Source of the DNA: Limanda limanda
Taxonomy: Eukaryota; Chordata; Actinopteri; Pleuronectiformes; Pleuronectidae
Direction of reading: 5' to 3'
Length of the DNA: 64,000 nt
Assembly: GCF_963576545.1 (NCBI RefSeq)
Contig: NC_083655.1
Span: 16,568,204-16,632,203, forward strand
Part shown: in pieces, positions 25,013 to 38,059 of the stretch
Numbering within the stretch: the stretch's first letter is position 1
How the letters are laid out: each line of letters begins with the position of its first letter
Notes under the pieces: generated by a model
What the model saw: only the letters and a program-made list of their open reading frames with translations
Database searches by the model: none
What the model was told of the DNA's origin: nothing
Translations under genes and position numbers: made by a program

Positions 25013-25115
25013 GTCTACATCATAGTTTCCAAATGTCTTAATTTCTGCCCGTCCAGAATAAAGAGCAGCCCCGGAGTTTTCGAAAACTAAAATGGGGCCG
25101 GCATTGTAAAAGCCA
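25013..25115 (-). repeat. Dispersed repeat fragment, minus-strand copy
   Basis: The minus strand reads TTTTAGTTTTCGAAAACTCC, GGGGCTG, then TCTGGACGGGCAGAAATTAA, then GATGTAGACA. Related plus-strand segments lie at 55460-55665 and 51755-51850, so this family has at least three relics here. Confidence 0.6.
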
Positions 25116-25319
25116 GGAGTAGGCATAGCAACAGTGATGTGTTTTAAAATGTATCACTCTGAGGATAAAGCCTCAATAACTGAACGGCAACATGACATTT
25201 TTTATCTTTATTTACAGCTGTTCTACTCAAGAATGAGAAATGTGAAAACAGTCACTCGTAGTGATGAACACAAAGAATAACCACCAAACTCTGCACAAAG
25301 CTGACCACCGTGACATTAT

Positions 25320-25560
25320 CCATAAGTTTGTCAGCTGCAGTTTTGAAGCCTAGAGTTCGGCATTTTGGCCAATTTTTTAAACCAGAAGGGATACTGCACG
25401 CTCACCTACATGTGCAACTCGCACCCATTGGATGGTCGCTATAAATCGCACAGCATCCACGGCTCAATAGATCCGTCTAATTTACTTTTTGTACCTTAAC
25501 TCCAGAATAAACAGCAAGCTGTATTGAAGACTTGAAACTAGATATTAAGAGCATAAACAC
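25320..25560 (+). repeat. Decayed teleost dispersed repeat
   Basis: TTTTGAAGCCTAGAGTTCGG, CATTTTGGCC, a degenerate middle, then AGAATAAACAGCAAGCTGTA, TTGAAGACTTGAAACTAGA and AGAGCATAAAC follow the order of a familiar fish repeat. No coding capacity. Confidence 0.6.
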
Positions 25561-27675
25561 ATCCGCATTGGCTTCACCTTCTGGACCTGTCCATTTTTGT
25601 ACATGTTTCGACTCAATGTAATGGTTTGACAGCCCAGAACTTTACTGTTAACTGTATCATCAGTTTTATTTACAAGAGCCGGTAGCTGCTCTAAGCGAAG
25701 CTCTACAAAAACCGCTGAATTCTTCCTACCCAGCATCCAACAGACGATAGACCAAGGTAGCAACTGGCTGACGAAGAAAGACAAACATTTAGCAGCTAAT
25801 GAGCCAAATATTTGCATCATGACCTGTACGAGGCCAGACGGAATGAATGCTGATGTTATTCTCTCTCAACTACTGTATGTGTGTAAATAAGCAACATCCT
25901 TACAAGGTGACTTGTCCTTTTACAGCTTGTTGGGATGTCATCAGGTGTCATGAAACTTCCCAAAGGTTTTACTGTGACCGGTGCTGACAGGTAAAGCACC
26001 AGTGGCCAAATCACTGACTTCCAGCTGCACCTTCCTCCGCCAGAAACGTTATCATCATGCATATATTCATTATAACGGCAATTAAGAGACAAAGGTTTTG
26101 GAGGGGAATCATTTGTTACAAAATAGAAGCCAAACGTTCCTCAGTCAGTCGTGACCATGACTGATGCCAGACTGCCTGAATTCCTCACTGATTACCTCTT
26201 CTGAGCTTGTGTTTCAATTTGTGTGAGGATGGAGGAATAAAAAACCTGATATTCACGTAAACCTATTGCAGCTGCCTTTTTGGTCATTTGTTATTCATTC
26301 ATTTAATGTTGACATGGAAGTCAGTGAGGTGGACAGAGTGAAACAAGGACGAGCTTGTGTGTGTGTGTGCGTTTTAATCAAGACCCGAGTCGCGATGGCA
26401 TTGAACTGGCAGAGGAACTTCTCTGCTTTGCTCCGTGTTGCTCTATTCTCTTACTCTGTGTCATTCCAAGACAAAAACTGGGCAGGCAGCTGGATATCAG
26501 AGGCTGGTGACGGCATTTGATTCAGGTGAAATGTCATGATTTCACTTGTGCCTGATTGAACAGCACATAATTCCACAATGGAACAAAATACCAGGATTAA
26601 AGTGAGTCAGGCACACAGAGTCTTTGTAGCTACAGAATGCTACTTAGAGTTAATGTACGCGTCATGTTCTGAATGGACCAACAGCTAAACATCCACGCAA
26701 GGTACTTAGGTCTGCGAATTGCTGACCGCATATAATAACCCACTGGGCACCCTTAAAATCAAATCATGTTCAATCCAGTCCACAAAGTCACTGCTTTATG
26801 AGGCCCAGAAGGCAGTATGCTGGTAATTCTACCCTGAGTCAGATTGTAAATGTTTCCGTAAGAGATTTCTCACAACCACAGAAGATTTGGCAGGACTCGC
26901 TGCCTCTGACAAATGATGAAGGCAGTTTGGGTGGAGGTGTGAAGAATAACAAGTTTGCCTGCAAGACGTGACAAACCTCATGGTGGCAATGCATTCTGGT
27001 CTAAAGGCAACCCTCTCTCCAATGACTTACATTAATATGCAGTATGCAGGAGTGGTTGAATTTGCATTCAGCGGTGTATCAAGTAATGTAATGCTTCATT
27101 CCCTTCATCAGATTGGCTCAAGCACCACTTTATCATCACCACATGTCGCATTCAAAATTAGTTGAATTAAACTAATCGTAAAGTGGATGTTATGTTGTAG
27201 AAGTAGAAGCTATATTATTATACTAAAGAGAATATTATTCAGAATAGGTCTTAGCCATGCAAGCAGCATGGTTTCTGTGATGGAAATGTCGGTCTGAATT
27301 GATTTTCGTTTCTCGTGCTGAAACATGAGGTTAACATTTGTTATTTTGATAGACGGCCATAACAGTTTGTAAACATACTAAGAGGGAATTAAGGACAAAA
27401 TAGTGTAAAACATATACATGTATACCATGTCTAACAAAATCTAAGTTTCTAAGATTTTTTTAGTCAGGTTAGTTACCCCATAGTCTTACCACATACCATT
27501 TCTTCAACTACCCCTGAATCAGAACTTCAATTGCCTAGTTTTATCATTGACGTTGTATCTTGGTATTTCATATTTTGATGTTATAAACAGTTAATAGCTA
27601 AGAAAAGCTATATAATATTAGCTAAAAAGTTCAATTCATGCAGTATAGATAGATGACACTTTTTATTTTGGGTGT
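25561..27675. other. Unassigned non-coding sequence
   Basis: No gene recognised. A (GT)6 tract lies near 26356-26369. The rest is mixed AT-rich sequence with frames under 100 residues lacking features. Confidence 0.55.
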
Positions 27676-27860
27676 CACATTGAGAGCTGGAGCCAATCAA
27701 TGCTTAAAGGTCTTCAGATTATCACAGGGCCAACATACAGAGACAAACAACCATTCACATCAATGGTCAATATTCTTCGACTAAACTAACTCTAAACTAA
27801 ACTAATGAGAGAGGAAGCTTGAGTTCCTGGAAAAAAATCCTTGCAAACTTGCCAACCCCT
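27676..27860 (+). repeat. Poor copy of the GGAGCCAATCCCAGCTGA-type repeat
   Basis: GAGCTGGAGCCAATCAATGC, TTATCACAGGGCCAACATAC, AGAGACAAACAACCATTCAC and CAATGGTCAATATTC match the order of the copy at 33211-33498. The CAACATA-GAGACAAACAACCATTCACA module is the best-preserved part. Confidence 0.65.
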
Positions 27861-28785
27861 GCTAAATAGTTGAAAATGAATATAACTAATGTTTGAACAG
27901 GTTGGCCCAGGTTACAGTACAGAAATTTTATACTTTGAGTTTGTTTTCTGGCTGAAAAACTCTGCTCCTCTCCCCATGTCTTTGTTTGATCTGCTATCCA
28001 CACAGGAGGTCCTTAGGGTGGAATCTTCCTTTAAGATATCACGTTGCGTCCTCTGTTCCTCCGGTCCGTGCCCCAGCTGTCTGTCTCACAAACATCCCTA
28101 ATTGTGTTCTCCCTTTCATATACAGTGTCGTCTAGACTGCAAGGTTAGTTATGGATAATGACAGGGTCTCACCTGGAACTATTGGCCTCATCTGCACCCC
28201 AGCATCTTGATCATCTTAAAGAGACGCATTTAGTGCAATAAATCTTACTAATTGTGTGATTGTAGTCGAAGTGGAGACAGTTTATGCAAGATCACACTAT
28301 AGCATGCAACTTGATTCGAAATGAGTAGTTTACGACTGAGACTCCCTGTACTTAAGTCATTTTGACACATTTGATGTATATCTCCTTTTAAACTGCCTTA
28401 ACTTCTGAATCGTCCTGTTTCTTTGCTCAATAAATAATTAAATGAATATACGGAAAGAAATCCTGGAGCAACTGCCATGTGCTCGCACTAAAAATACATT
28501 TGTACTCGTATGTTGTCTCAGTCTGCACGTCTAAAAAACAAGTGGAAATACTCATCACACACAAGCTCCTCCCGAGCAACTGCTCACTAGATAATTGCAT
28601 CTGCAATTCCCATTCAATTACCAGTTTGCAAAAATGTTTCGCTGCAGACGGAACCGTCTCCGAGCATGAGTCAACAATATGGAAATCGTGCAAAAGCTCT
28701 AATCACGCAAAGCAGTGTCAGTAATTATTCCCAGGGAAAAACGTGCAGGAAATGGACCATGACCCCCCCCCCTTTCACAACTAAA
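27861..28785. other. Unassigned non-coding sequence with C10 tract
   Basis: No gene recognised. A C10 run lies at 28763-28772. Bases 28440-28740 carry two opposing frames (81 and 88 residues) with no domain features. Confidence 0.55.
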
Positions 28786-28789
28786 GTCA

Positions 28790-30140
28790 GGCTCTGCTGG
28801 AGGATAACTGGGACTTTAATTGCAGGCAGGTCTGTATTTATTTAGCAGTGACACCGGCAGCCACTGAACCTGTGTTTATTTTCGACTTTGGGCGACTTTA
28901 GAGGAGAATAAATCATCCCTGTGCCGCCAAATCATAAAAACCCACTCAAAAGATATGTCAAGTTGAAAGGGACCTGCATCCTGTGGAGAAGAAAACCTTT
29001 TTCCCACCTTTTATTGTGGCGGCGTCTTTGAAGAGCGGAGCCACTGAGCCCTTTTGCTAGCGCATTAGCACATAATTGTTTTCCTCTCTTTTCGAAATGT
29101 TAAAATATCCCACCCTCACGCATTAATTGTGGGCATTCAGGAATTTGAAATGATAGTGCTCGGAGCTGGGCTATTTTCCACTTAGCGCCTCATTATACGC
29201 TGGGAAACTCTATGATGGCCCATTACAGAGAGTGAGAGAGAGCGAGCGAGGCAGTGAAAGAGTTCTCTTACCATAAAGATGACTATATCGAAGACCCTCG
29301 TACAGAGAGGGGGCTCCCGGGACTTGCTCGCAGTGTGAAGTGCTCCCAGGGGTGCGTGGGATAGCCGAGAGGGGAAATGTAATAACTCAATGACGAAGAC
29401 AGGCTGCCAATTACAGTCAGCTCGGGATAGAGGAGCGGGATCAGACGCATCGAAAAACGGCTACGTTTCGAGACTCCCCCACGGGGGAAGGCCCTCCATC
29501 AGCGAGCTGCCAGTCCACTGGAAATATGAGCAGCAATGTGGGAATCCAAACAAAATCATAATTGCGAGTGATAATATCGAGCTAAAGGAGATATCCAAGC
29601 ACGGGTATCAATGCCGAAGTTGTTTTAAGATTAAATGTAAACCTCTGCTGGGATCTCCTCATTCTCTTGGCACGCTGGTTGCACTTTCACCCTGTTTGGT
29701 TTGTCCCGCGGAGTATTTCTTCTCATAACACAAATGGAATGACCCATCGGTTCGACGCCACTCACACCGCAGATAAGCGGCTTAACATGAGACAAGCTAA
29801 ACAGACTTTAGCCGAGCTTGTTAATAAGTAGGGCTTCCCAGTTTGTGAGTTATTTCACTTCTCTGCTTGTCTTACACCTCTGTGGGGGTCGATTCAGTGC
29901 TTGCATTGTGCTAGGGCAGGATCCGGAGGTCATGAGTCGCTTCCATCAGCAGGGTCACGCAAAAAAGCAAGCGTCAGCAGTAACTTAACCTGACGGACAA
30001 TATGTAACAGAGAAGTTCACGGCGATCGCTTCGGCTCCGATGAGCGCGGTAAATAGCTGCGCTGCATTTGAGATGCCGCTCATCGCAGTCAGTCAGTCAA
30101 AGGTTATTTAAAGTTGAAAATTAAGTCTATCGCCTGAGGG
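28790..30140. promoter_or_regulatory. CpG-retaining unique block, strongest candidate regulatory region
   Basis: About 1.3 kb without recognisable repeats and with unusually many CpG. By hand count there are 18 CpG in 29221-29520, close to the number expected from base composition and above the AT-rich neighbours. It holds balanced motifs such as CTTTAATTGCAGG (28812), CTAGCGCATTAGCAC (29057), CGCATTAATTGTGG (29119) and GGCGATCGC (30020). A 112-residue plus-strand frame (29390-29728) crosses the CpG-richest part but has no domain I recognise. It could be a CNE cluster, an unmethylated island or a promoter. Confidence 0.4.
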
Positions 30141-31115
30141 GAACAGCAAACTATTCCAGCAGAACAATAGAGACATTGTCGAGCGTGAAATGATAGATTG
30201 CATCATGGATTTGTGTTACAAGTTGAATGACAAGCTGTGAGCATCTGAAAAGGGAATTCTGTTGCACAGCTTGGACAGTATTCTATACATGTGTAGAGAC
30301 ATGAGCAGAAATAATGCGTGTTGGTATTAACGTTTAAAACCCAGGTTATATATTGTATATAGGAGGTTATATATTGATCGGAAAGTCGTACCATGACCTG
30401 CATGGAATGGCAAAGAGTTAATATGAATGTCTGTGTTCATAAAACTTGAATTAAAAGGCATTATAACTGTTATTTAAGTATGATTTAGTATTTAGCAGCA
30501 GTGGAAGGTGTCAAACATTTGTAATATTCAGATACACAATTATCTATACATTGTATGTACAGAAAAATTTAGTTTTTCTTGTTGTTATTGGAGTACATAT
30601 ATCAAAATAATCTGCTCTTCTCTAAAATGTGAAAACGCTAAAATGCCTAAGTTGATATAAACCACGATCCAGTCACACAAGGGATCCAATGCATAAGGTT
30701 CTATATAGAAACACAACTCACTCACTGATATCATCGTAAATGCATAGGACATGGACTTAATCACCTGTTTGGATACCAGTACTTCCGCCTGCTCCGCTGG
30801 ACATTAGACCGTCTGGAAAATGCCCATTAAAACAAAGATCCACAGTCCAGTAAGTTAACATATTCAGTCACTGGCAGCAAAACAGCATGGAAATATGTAT
30901 GGCCATGATTGATCTGAGGAATGTTTTTGTATAAAAAAATGAACATACAATATCTCACATAAGGGGGTCTCTCAATAAAAATAACAGCAAAAGACGCAGT
31001 TTGATGATGTTGTGACGCAGTGTAGGATCATGGGAGTTTTTTTCAACACCATTAATGGTTACAATCTACGTGATAGGACCCTGACGCAAATCATGTTCAC
31101 AGATAAAGTCATGTA
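30141..31115. other. Unassigned AT-rich non-coding sequence
   Basis: The phrase GGTTATATATTG occurs twice (near 30344 and 30365) as a local duplication. No gene recognised. Confidence 0.6.
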
Positions 31116-31116
31116 T

Positions 31117-31143
31117 TATAATAATAATAATAATAATAATAAT
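31117..31143. repeat. (TAA)9 microsatellite
   Basis: Nine perfect ATA/TAA units. Confidence 0.95.
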
Positions 31144-32255
31144 GTGACCAATAAAAAAAGGAGGAAGGGCTAAAAAGTCCGAAATGAATAGAGTGTATAT
31201 CTGCAGCTACAGGGTCTATATGAATAATCTTGATATCTGTATAAAAGTAACACTTGTGAGATGTCTGAGCATCAGTATAGATGTTACTAGATCAGCGCTG
31301 GGTAAGTGAAGATGGAACATTCCATAAATAAATATAATTCATGTCTGCACCAAAGACAATTCAAATTCCAAGTGACTATTCCCTATGACATCATGCAGTT
31401 TTCGTACATCTCCACCTTTTGTTTGCCACATTTTGTTACAATAAAGTAAAGCAAAGCAAAGTTAGGGAGGTTTTAGTGGACGTAGTACAGTTTGTAAAGT
31501 TGTCCCGCTGGAGGATGTTTGTTGTCTCGATTTGTAAAATGACTCGTGTGATGCGGTTCCTCTTTGTGATGATGAGCATATTTTTGTCTCATGGCGACAG
31601 GCGTGCTGACAAAGTGAGTCAGTGCCAGGATATCCTGATGAACCAGCCACTGTGGCAGCAGATTCTTTGAGAGGCCCGTTCTGAGGATTAGGAGGCGCTG
31701 GGCTCTGAACCCGTGACCTCTGCTGTTTGTTTACCTTTTCCTGGTTTAGGTCACTCCGACTTACTACTGTATTGTTGTGTCAACATCCCATGTTCCATTT
31801 AGATCTGTTCATGCAAGTGTGCTACATGTGTGAGCGTACGAAGGGGTCAGAGAGACACAAAGACACAAAGGCAGGGCGTTTCTGGGCGGGTCGAGAAATT
31901 TGTACATTTTGGCTCCATGATTCCAAAGCAAAGTTGAATCTCTGGGAGAGTTTCATTCAATACATATCTTTAAACTCTTTGTATTTCCATATCAGACCTA
32001 AATAGAATAAGGTTGCATGTTTCCTTTCCCCTGAAAATGATGTGCACATAGCCACACAGCCAGAAAACAGCCCAAACTGTTGGCTATTTATTACTGCCAC
32101 ACCACTCAGGACAGAGCAGAGCCCGTTATATCCGGCTCCATGTGTATTTCAGTGGTGCTTGCTCATTCACATCTTATTATCTCCTTTGTGCAGAGCCAAG
32201 CAGAACGGTTCTAACTGTCTCAGTCTGGAGTAAACAAGACCCTGGCGGGAGAAAA
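31144..32255. other. Unassigned non-coding sequence
   Basis: No gene recognised. Frames of 62-92 residues have no features. Confidence 0.55.
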
Positions 32256-32259
32256 GGTC

Positions 32260-32480
32260 TCGTCTCGCCCTGGCTGGCCGGCCCATTTTAATAAATCGAT
32301 GCACTAATCATTGGCCATGCCCCGGCCGCACTTCCAGTCCCTCTCCCTTTGAGCTTAATTTAATTAGGTTCCAATATACTGAAAAGCCCCTGACATGCAC
32401 ACAGAAGTGCAAGGTGTAATTGATTTTCTTTCCTCGCTGATATTCTGTGCTCTTTAGGTGGAGGCCATGTAACAGGGTGA
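32260..32480. promoter_or_regulatory. Candidate conserved non-coding element
   Basis: GGCCGGCCCATTTTAATAAA, TCGATGCACTAATCATTGGC, GAGCTTAATTTAATTAGG and GTGTAATTGATTTTC are AT cores in GC context within unique sequence. This texture is typical of homeodomain-bound enhancers. Inferred from texture only. Confidence 0.3.
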
Positions 32481-33205
32481 AGGGAATTTAATGACAAAAA
32501 CAGTCAACAAAGACCCAATTCTGTGGCTTAGCGGAGGTTTAGCTTACGATACAGTCGAGGTCTAATGAAGGGGAGATTAATCCTTTACAAAGAGGTTGAG
32601 GGTATTTACACCGCACTCCTTTTGTATAGATTTTTATTGTGTTTTCCCCAATTTGGCACTGAATTATTAAAAAGTAAAAACACACATAGGCCTATTGCTG
32701 TGATGTTCATGGTTCACTTCCTGGCCTATGGGACCCTTGTGTTATTCTTCTCTCTGTTCTCCTCCACATGTCCGACCTGTTCACATTAGGACAGAAATAC
32801 ATTGCAGTGGTCAAAGTGAGAGACAACCAACCATTAACTTCTCTTTTGCATCAGAAGTCTTTTACACAACTTTTGTGTTAATGTGACTCAGAAGGAAAGA
32901 TGAATTAATACAACTAGAAACAGTATTTTCACCCAAATCTTGAAACGTTAACGGTTAATCAGTTTGCTCCGTACAACAAACATCTAACAAAATCAATGGT
33001 CGCCTGTTGGCTTGTTCATGAATACCATCGCCTGAAATCATGGACCACGGATGTGTAGTAAATGTGGGATCGTTATAAACTGTCTGCAGTTTGTGCCGTG
33101 CAATAGTGGAACATTCAAAATTGCTTAGTTCGTCCAACACACAGTGGAAAAGGGAATTAACTTCAAGAGTTGTGAATGACATGTTACTCTCGAAGTTGTT
33201 ATCAA
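32481..33205. other. Unassigned non-coding sequence
   Basis: Nothing recognised. Confidence 0.55.
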
Positions 33206-33210
33206 CTTGT

Positions 33211-33498
33211 CCTTTGAGGGTCACAAGGGGAGCTGGAGCCAATCCCAGCTGACGTTGCGAGTTGGGGTACAGCCTGGACAGGTCTCCAGAATATCACAGG
33301 TCCAACATATAGAGATTCACATTCATAGCTATGGTCAATTCAGAGTCTCTGATGAACCTAAACCCAGTCTACATGTCTTTTGGACTGTGGGAGGAAGCTG
33401 GAGCACCTGGTAAGAACCCACACAGACACGGGTAGAACATGCAAACTCTGCACCGTGAGGCCACATGTTCAAACCACCACACCACCGTGCCACCCTGG
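33211..33498 (+). repeat. Teleost dispersed repeat, GGAGCCAATCCCAGCTGA type, best copy
   Basis: Nearly all boxes of the family are in order: CCTTTGAGGGTCACAAGGGG, AGCTGGAGCCAATCCCAGCT, ACAGCCTGGACAGGTCTCCA, CAACATATAGAGATTCACAT, GGTCAATTCAGAGTC, ACATGTCTTTTGGACTGTGG, GAGGAAGCTGGAGCACC, AACCCACACAGACACGGGTA, GAACATGCAAACTCTGCACC and CACACCACCGTGCCACC. The frames here (68-91 residues) are products of the repeat. I do not assign the family to a class. Confidence 0.85.
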
Positions 33499-36400
33499 AA
33501 GTGAGGGAATAGTTGCTGCAGTAAGTCTTCACCAATGTCTTCCCAGATCGGATTTCACGTTTCATGCTGCATCCTCTCATTCCACTTTCAGTGCCACATT
33601 CAAGGAACAAGGAAATCCATCATCTCACAATTCATATTTTCTGTATTCCACTTGACATCCGGTGCCAACAATGGCTGCACGCTTAGGCTTCTTTTCCCCC
33701 CCTTCTTTCTCCACCAAAGACGCTCAGCAGGGTGGAACGTGTGTCCGTGCCGTGCCAAACACACATGCTCTCCAGAATAACTCCACCTCTTCTCCACGCT
33801 TGGATTGCGAGGTACGCCGTGCAGCCGCAGCGCCTCCAGCCTGTCAGTTTAAATGTTTGGGGCTTTGTTTTTTTTCACTTTGCAGGCAGAAGTGAAGACC
33901 ACAACATTTCCTCCAGGAAAAGAAAAAAGAATGCGAGCGAAGAAGGGGTCCGGGCTCATTATCAGTTTGTCTCCTGCTTCAATCCGGTTGGACTGACTCT
34001 GACCCCCACGGTGCTGGTTTTGAATACGGTATGATGTGCGTGTCCCACAGTGCTCTTGACTATGAAAAGGATGCAAAAGTAGGATTTTTTTTTACCACTG
34101 TTGCTGATGATGTGTTTAAATCCTTGGGTCAGGGTTGCGCTCATTGTCCATTGGTTATTTTGTGTCAGGGAGCCTCTCCGAATCTTTAAACTCATAATTT
34201 ATTCAGAGGTTTCTTGTTTGCCTTGTCAAGCTGCGGCCTTGCTTTTGGGGCTGCCGTGCGCCCCAGTCTACATTTTTGCATCTCACAAGGCTGTGAGGCT
34301 GTATTAATATTTCAAATCAGGAAAGCAAACAGGCCCCAGTCCATCCTTTTAGAGCGGTTGAGGTGATGCAATATTGAGAGATTACTGATGCATTGTTCTG
34401 GGGTACGGGTTTGGGCTTTTGGAAAAAAAGGAAGAAATAAAAGCAGCAAACATTTGTCCATCACTTTGATAGCATTTAATTGAATCATTCTTATTTGGGT
34501 TGTGGAGCTTCAGGCTGAATCCAAGTGGCACAGATGTCCCATGAATAAAACATTGTCTGTGAGCAAATATTAGCACTCGCAGTTATGATTATTTAGTGTT
34601 TGGCAATGTCAAACATGCACTTTTGGTGTGGCTGCGCAATCGTGATTACAGTCGAAAACACAAATCTGTGACAAACGACTTACACGAGGAGGACGGAAGC
34701 AATCTATTAAGATTTGCATGTTATTTTGGGAAAGATTATCATCATTTATTCTTTTTCCCGCATCTGGATCACATGCACAACCCGTGTCATTTTTGTAATC
34801 ACATCCAAATCAGTCTGTGCTAATTTCCTTTTGCAATGCATCCATGTGTTCAGGCAGGAAACAAAATGAGATGTTGAATGTCAGGAGAACACATCATGTG
34901 AGTCTGTGAGTATCTAAGATGCCTGAAAGGTTTGCAACAACTCTGGGGCCATTTCCTTCATCCTCCCCATCATCTGCAATCTAGACTTTCTGTGGTTAAA
35001 TAATCTCACTCATTTTATGCCTCCTTCCATCGAGGTCTAAGCCTCCTGTCACAGTCTGCAGGTTAGACGAAATACAGTGAGAATGTTATCAGAGATCACT
35101 GTCAAAACAATGTTCTGGAAAAGGGTGGGGGAGGTTTTAATGTTCCTGTTATATGTGCTTTACACCTCCTGACAAGTACAGAGTTATTAGACTTTTGGCT
35201 TCAATAAATAAGTGGAAGAAATCCAATGTTTGACTGAATATTTCATGGAGCCCATGGACAGTGAATTGTAATGACTCTGGTAATCCTCAGACTTTTCCTT
35301 TAGTGCAACCATGGGGATCACGTTTGTTGGTTTGCATTAAATGTATTGAACGACAAAATGGATTTCCTTTAAATTTGTTATAGACATTAGAAGGTCCCCT
35401 GAGGATGAGTAGAAATAACGTTCGAGATGTTCATGCAGCACTATTCTCAAGTTACAATTTTTGCATTTGTAAAGTGCTTTGGCTTCTACCCAAGTATCTG
35501 CAAAAGTAATGGCATTGCCATCAACATCCGTTCTTTTTCAGTGCAGATTAGCAAGTGTTCACTCTCGGAGCCCATTGGGATCTGTATACAAAGTAGCCTT
35601 AGTAGGTCCATATTTTGGGGCTTCCAAAGTAGACAGCAGATATCCGTCTTCTGTTGACTGTACGTAAGTTGAAAGTTTATCCACAACACAAACAGCGGTA
35701 AATCTTGTAGGTATTTTCACGTCCAGAAGAAAAAGTGATAAATAAATAAAAAAACTGATGCATTTTGGTCAATATGTTCTGCCTCTTTTACTGTGGGCAA
35801 TAAAAGCCTGCTCAAATGTGAATGGTCAAACTAGAAACCTTAACCAGAAGGTTTAGGGCTCCTTGTCCCTCTCCCACAGATGCTGCATATTCACATCTAT
35901 CTGAGACTAGCAAGTTTAATGCCAACACATGGAAATAACATCATGAACATGATCAACATCTTATGTTAATTGATTTGCACAAGATTACAGATGTACCCAA
36001 TAAACTGATAACCCAGTGTATTTATTCATTGTGAGTCAGCTTGTTAATGCGCTGTCTAACTCCGGAGTTCTCAAAAAGACAAAGTACCATTCATGTGCAA
36101 GCTTGTCTGTGTCTTATCCAAACTTGGTCCGGTTGTCTGCTGCTTATATGACAGCCCTTATCGTGTTGTGTGTGTGTTTATTTAGCACCAGCCCGATTTC
36201 TGAATGGAGCACTTTGTGAACAGCGTCTCTCTGCCCTCCCTCCCTCACTAGGTGGTCCCGCCTCATGACAAAGTTTGTATATTGTGTTTTCCAAGAGGCC
36301 ATGAGAAATGACATCCCCGTGGATGCCCCTGAGACGGCACAAGTCTGGCCTGTGATGAGTGACTCTGTTAACACGTCGGCTGGAGACGTAGAAAAGAAAA

Positions 36401-36720
36401 AACATTTTGTCGGTGAATTTCACATTACTGCTTTCTTTCAATCTGACCTCATGCCCTCCATTTTTCTTTACTGCACGGAGTTCCATGATGCATTGCATGT
36501 TTATTTTTTTATTATCGCTTGACGACTTAAACATGTTGCTGTGACATAGTAATGTACAATAAGGATATTTAACCGCTGCAGGGAAAAGGGCAGATGGCTC
36601 AACAGGGTTTTTCAGTCGTGCTAAGGAGGATTCCAAATAATGGCCGAAACCACAATGCCCAGTTAAGATAGAAGTGTGAACTGTCATAATTTCACTGGAA
36701 GTTAACAAGAAAGATTACCC
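33499..36720. other. Unassigned non-coding sequence
   Basis: No gene recognised. Two more balanced patches, 34225-34320 and 34580-34810 (TTGTAATCACATCC, TGTGGCTGCGCAATCGTG), could be weak conserved elements. The 176-residue minus-strand frame at 36178-36708 is one of the longest in the window, but it shows no domain, periodicity or signal. Confidence 0.5.
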
Positions 36721-38055
36721 ATAAGTCACTGCGTCAAACTGTAACACCAAAAACAAATAAAATGTATTGCTCCCAAAACTCTTATCATTGTAACCACTGT
36801 TATCATTATTGACCCGTGTATTTGAGTGTCTGAGTTACCTGAAAACAACAACAATGCTCAAATAATCAATAATGTGTAGTTTAATATATACATATAAAAT
36901 ATGAACTATTGCACGAGCTGGCATTAATGTCATACACCATTTATTATGATCAAGAATGACATAATGTGACATAATAATCTGTTAATAATCATCTGTTTCG
37001 GGAATGATACTTTACATTATACTGTCCATATTGTAAATCAGTCAAATCACATTTATTCACCCGTTACATATTTCATTAGTGTTGTTTTGCAATGGTATCA
37101 CTATTTGTTTCATACATAATTAAAATTTGATTTCAGCATTGTAACAACTCCACAGCTGGCAGCATATCCAAGGTGTTTATGTTACATTACGTAGGGTGAT
37201 GATGTCGGGCAATTAGCTTGAAGGAAGCTGTGTTGTATTCTTTTTGATATTAATCGTTAATCATTGGATGGTTTGCTTTTCTAGTAATGTGTGTTTCTTT
37301 GTTATTTTGGTAGTTTTATGAGCTTGATATTTCCAGAAACAATTGTTTCTACTATTTTACCGAGTTCATCTTCATTCTTCATGCTCTGCAACATTCTACA
37401 ACTTGAATGTGTTCAATTATAACACAGACTTTATATTTTCTGTATTATTTGAGTCTTTATCATCTTTAACAGGAGCAGATTCTCAGATGTGTAACAGACG
37501 GAAAAAAGGAAATTTGTCTTTCTGAAGATTTATTTCCCGGTTTAACTCGTGAACATTGCTTCAGTGTGAGTTCCATAGATGTGCTGGCTGCTCGTCAGGA
37601 GGAGTCGGTCTGCTGTCAGAGACCGATGGGTTGACGTGGCCTGAGGTTAACTGACGGCCTCCAACACAGATGCTGTGTGTGGGCCTGGCTAATGAGGGTC
37701 AGCACAGGACACAGGTCACTGGGTGGAGTTTCTCAGAACGACTTCTTCCCCAGGCTGATGTCACACTCTGATTATGGAAATGCGAAACTCTCATGCATTC
37801 AGGAAATAAACAACAAAGGCTGATGCTGCAGCCCCCTGATACTTCCTACAAAGAGAGGGGAAATAAACAAATAAATCAGAAGATGAATTTATTAACAATA
37901 AACAAAATGTACCATGTGATATTTATGTGCAGACGCTGAGAGCTAAATGAAGCCGTCTTTATCTTTCGTCCTCAAGTAATTGTGTTTTTGAACCAAGACA
38001 AATTCAATCGGCTCCCCGCTGACTCCAAAAATTAAAGGAAAAAAAAGTTTCATCA
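36721..38055. other. Unassigned AT-rich non-coding sequence
   Basis: Long AT-rich stretch without recognised genes or repeats. Bases 37560-37760 are slightly GC-richer. Confidence 0.55.
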
Positions 38056-38059
38056 CTAT

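Noticed and set aside
33335..33655. 91-residue frames on both strands
   Set aside because: They overlap the well-preserved dispersed repeat at 33211-33498.
36178..36708. 176-residue minus-strand frame
   Set aside because: No domain, no signal, no helical pattern. Overlapping frames on the other strand. Chance frames approaching this size are expected in 64 kb.
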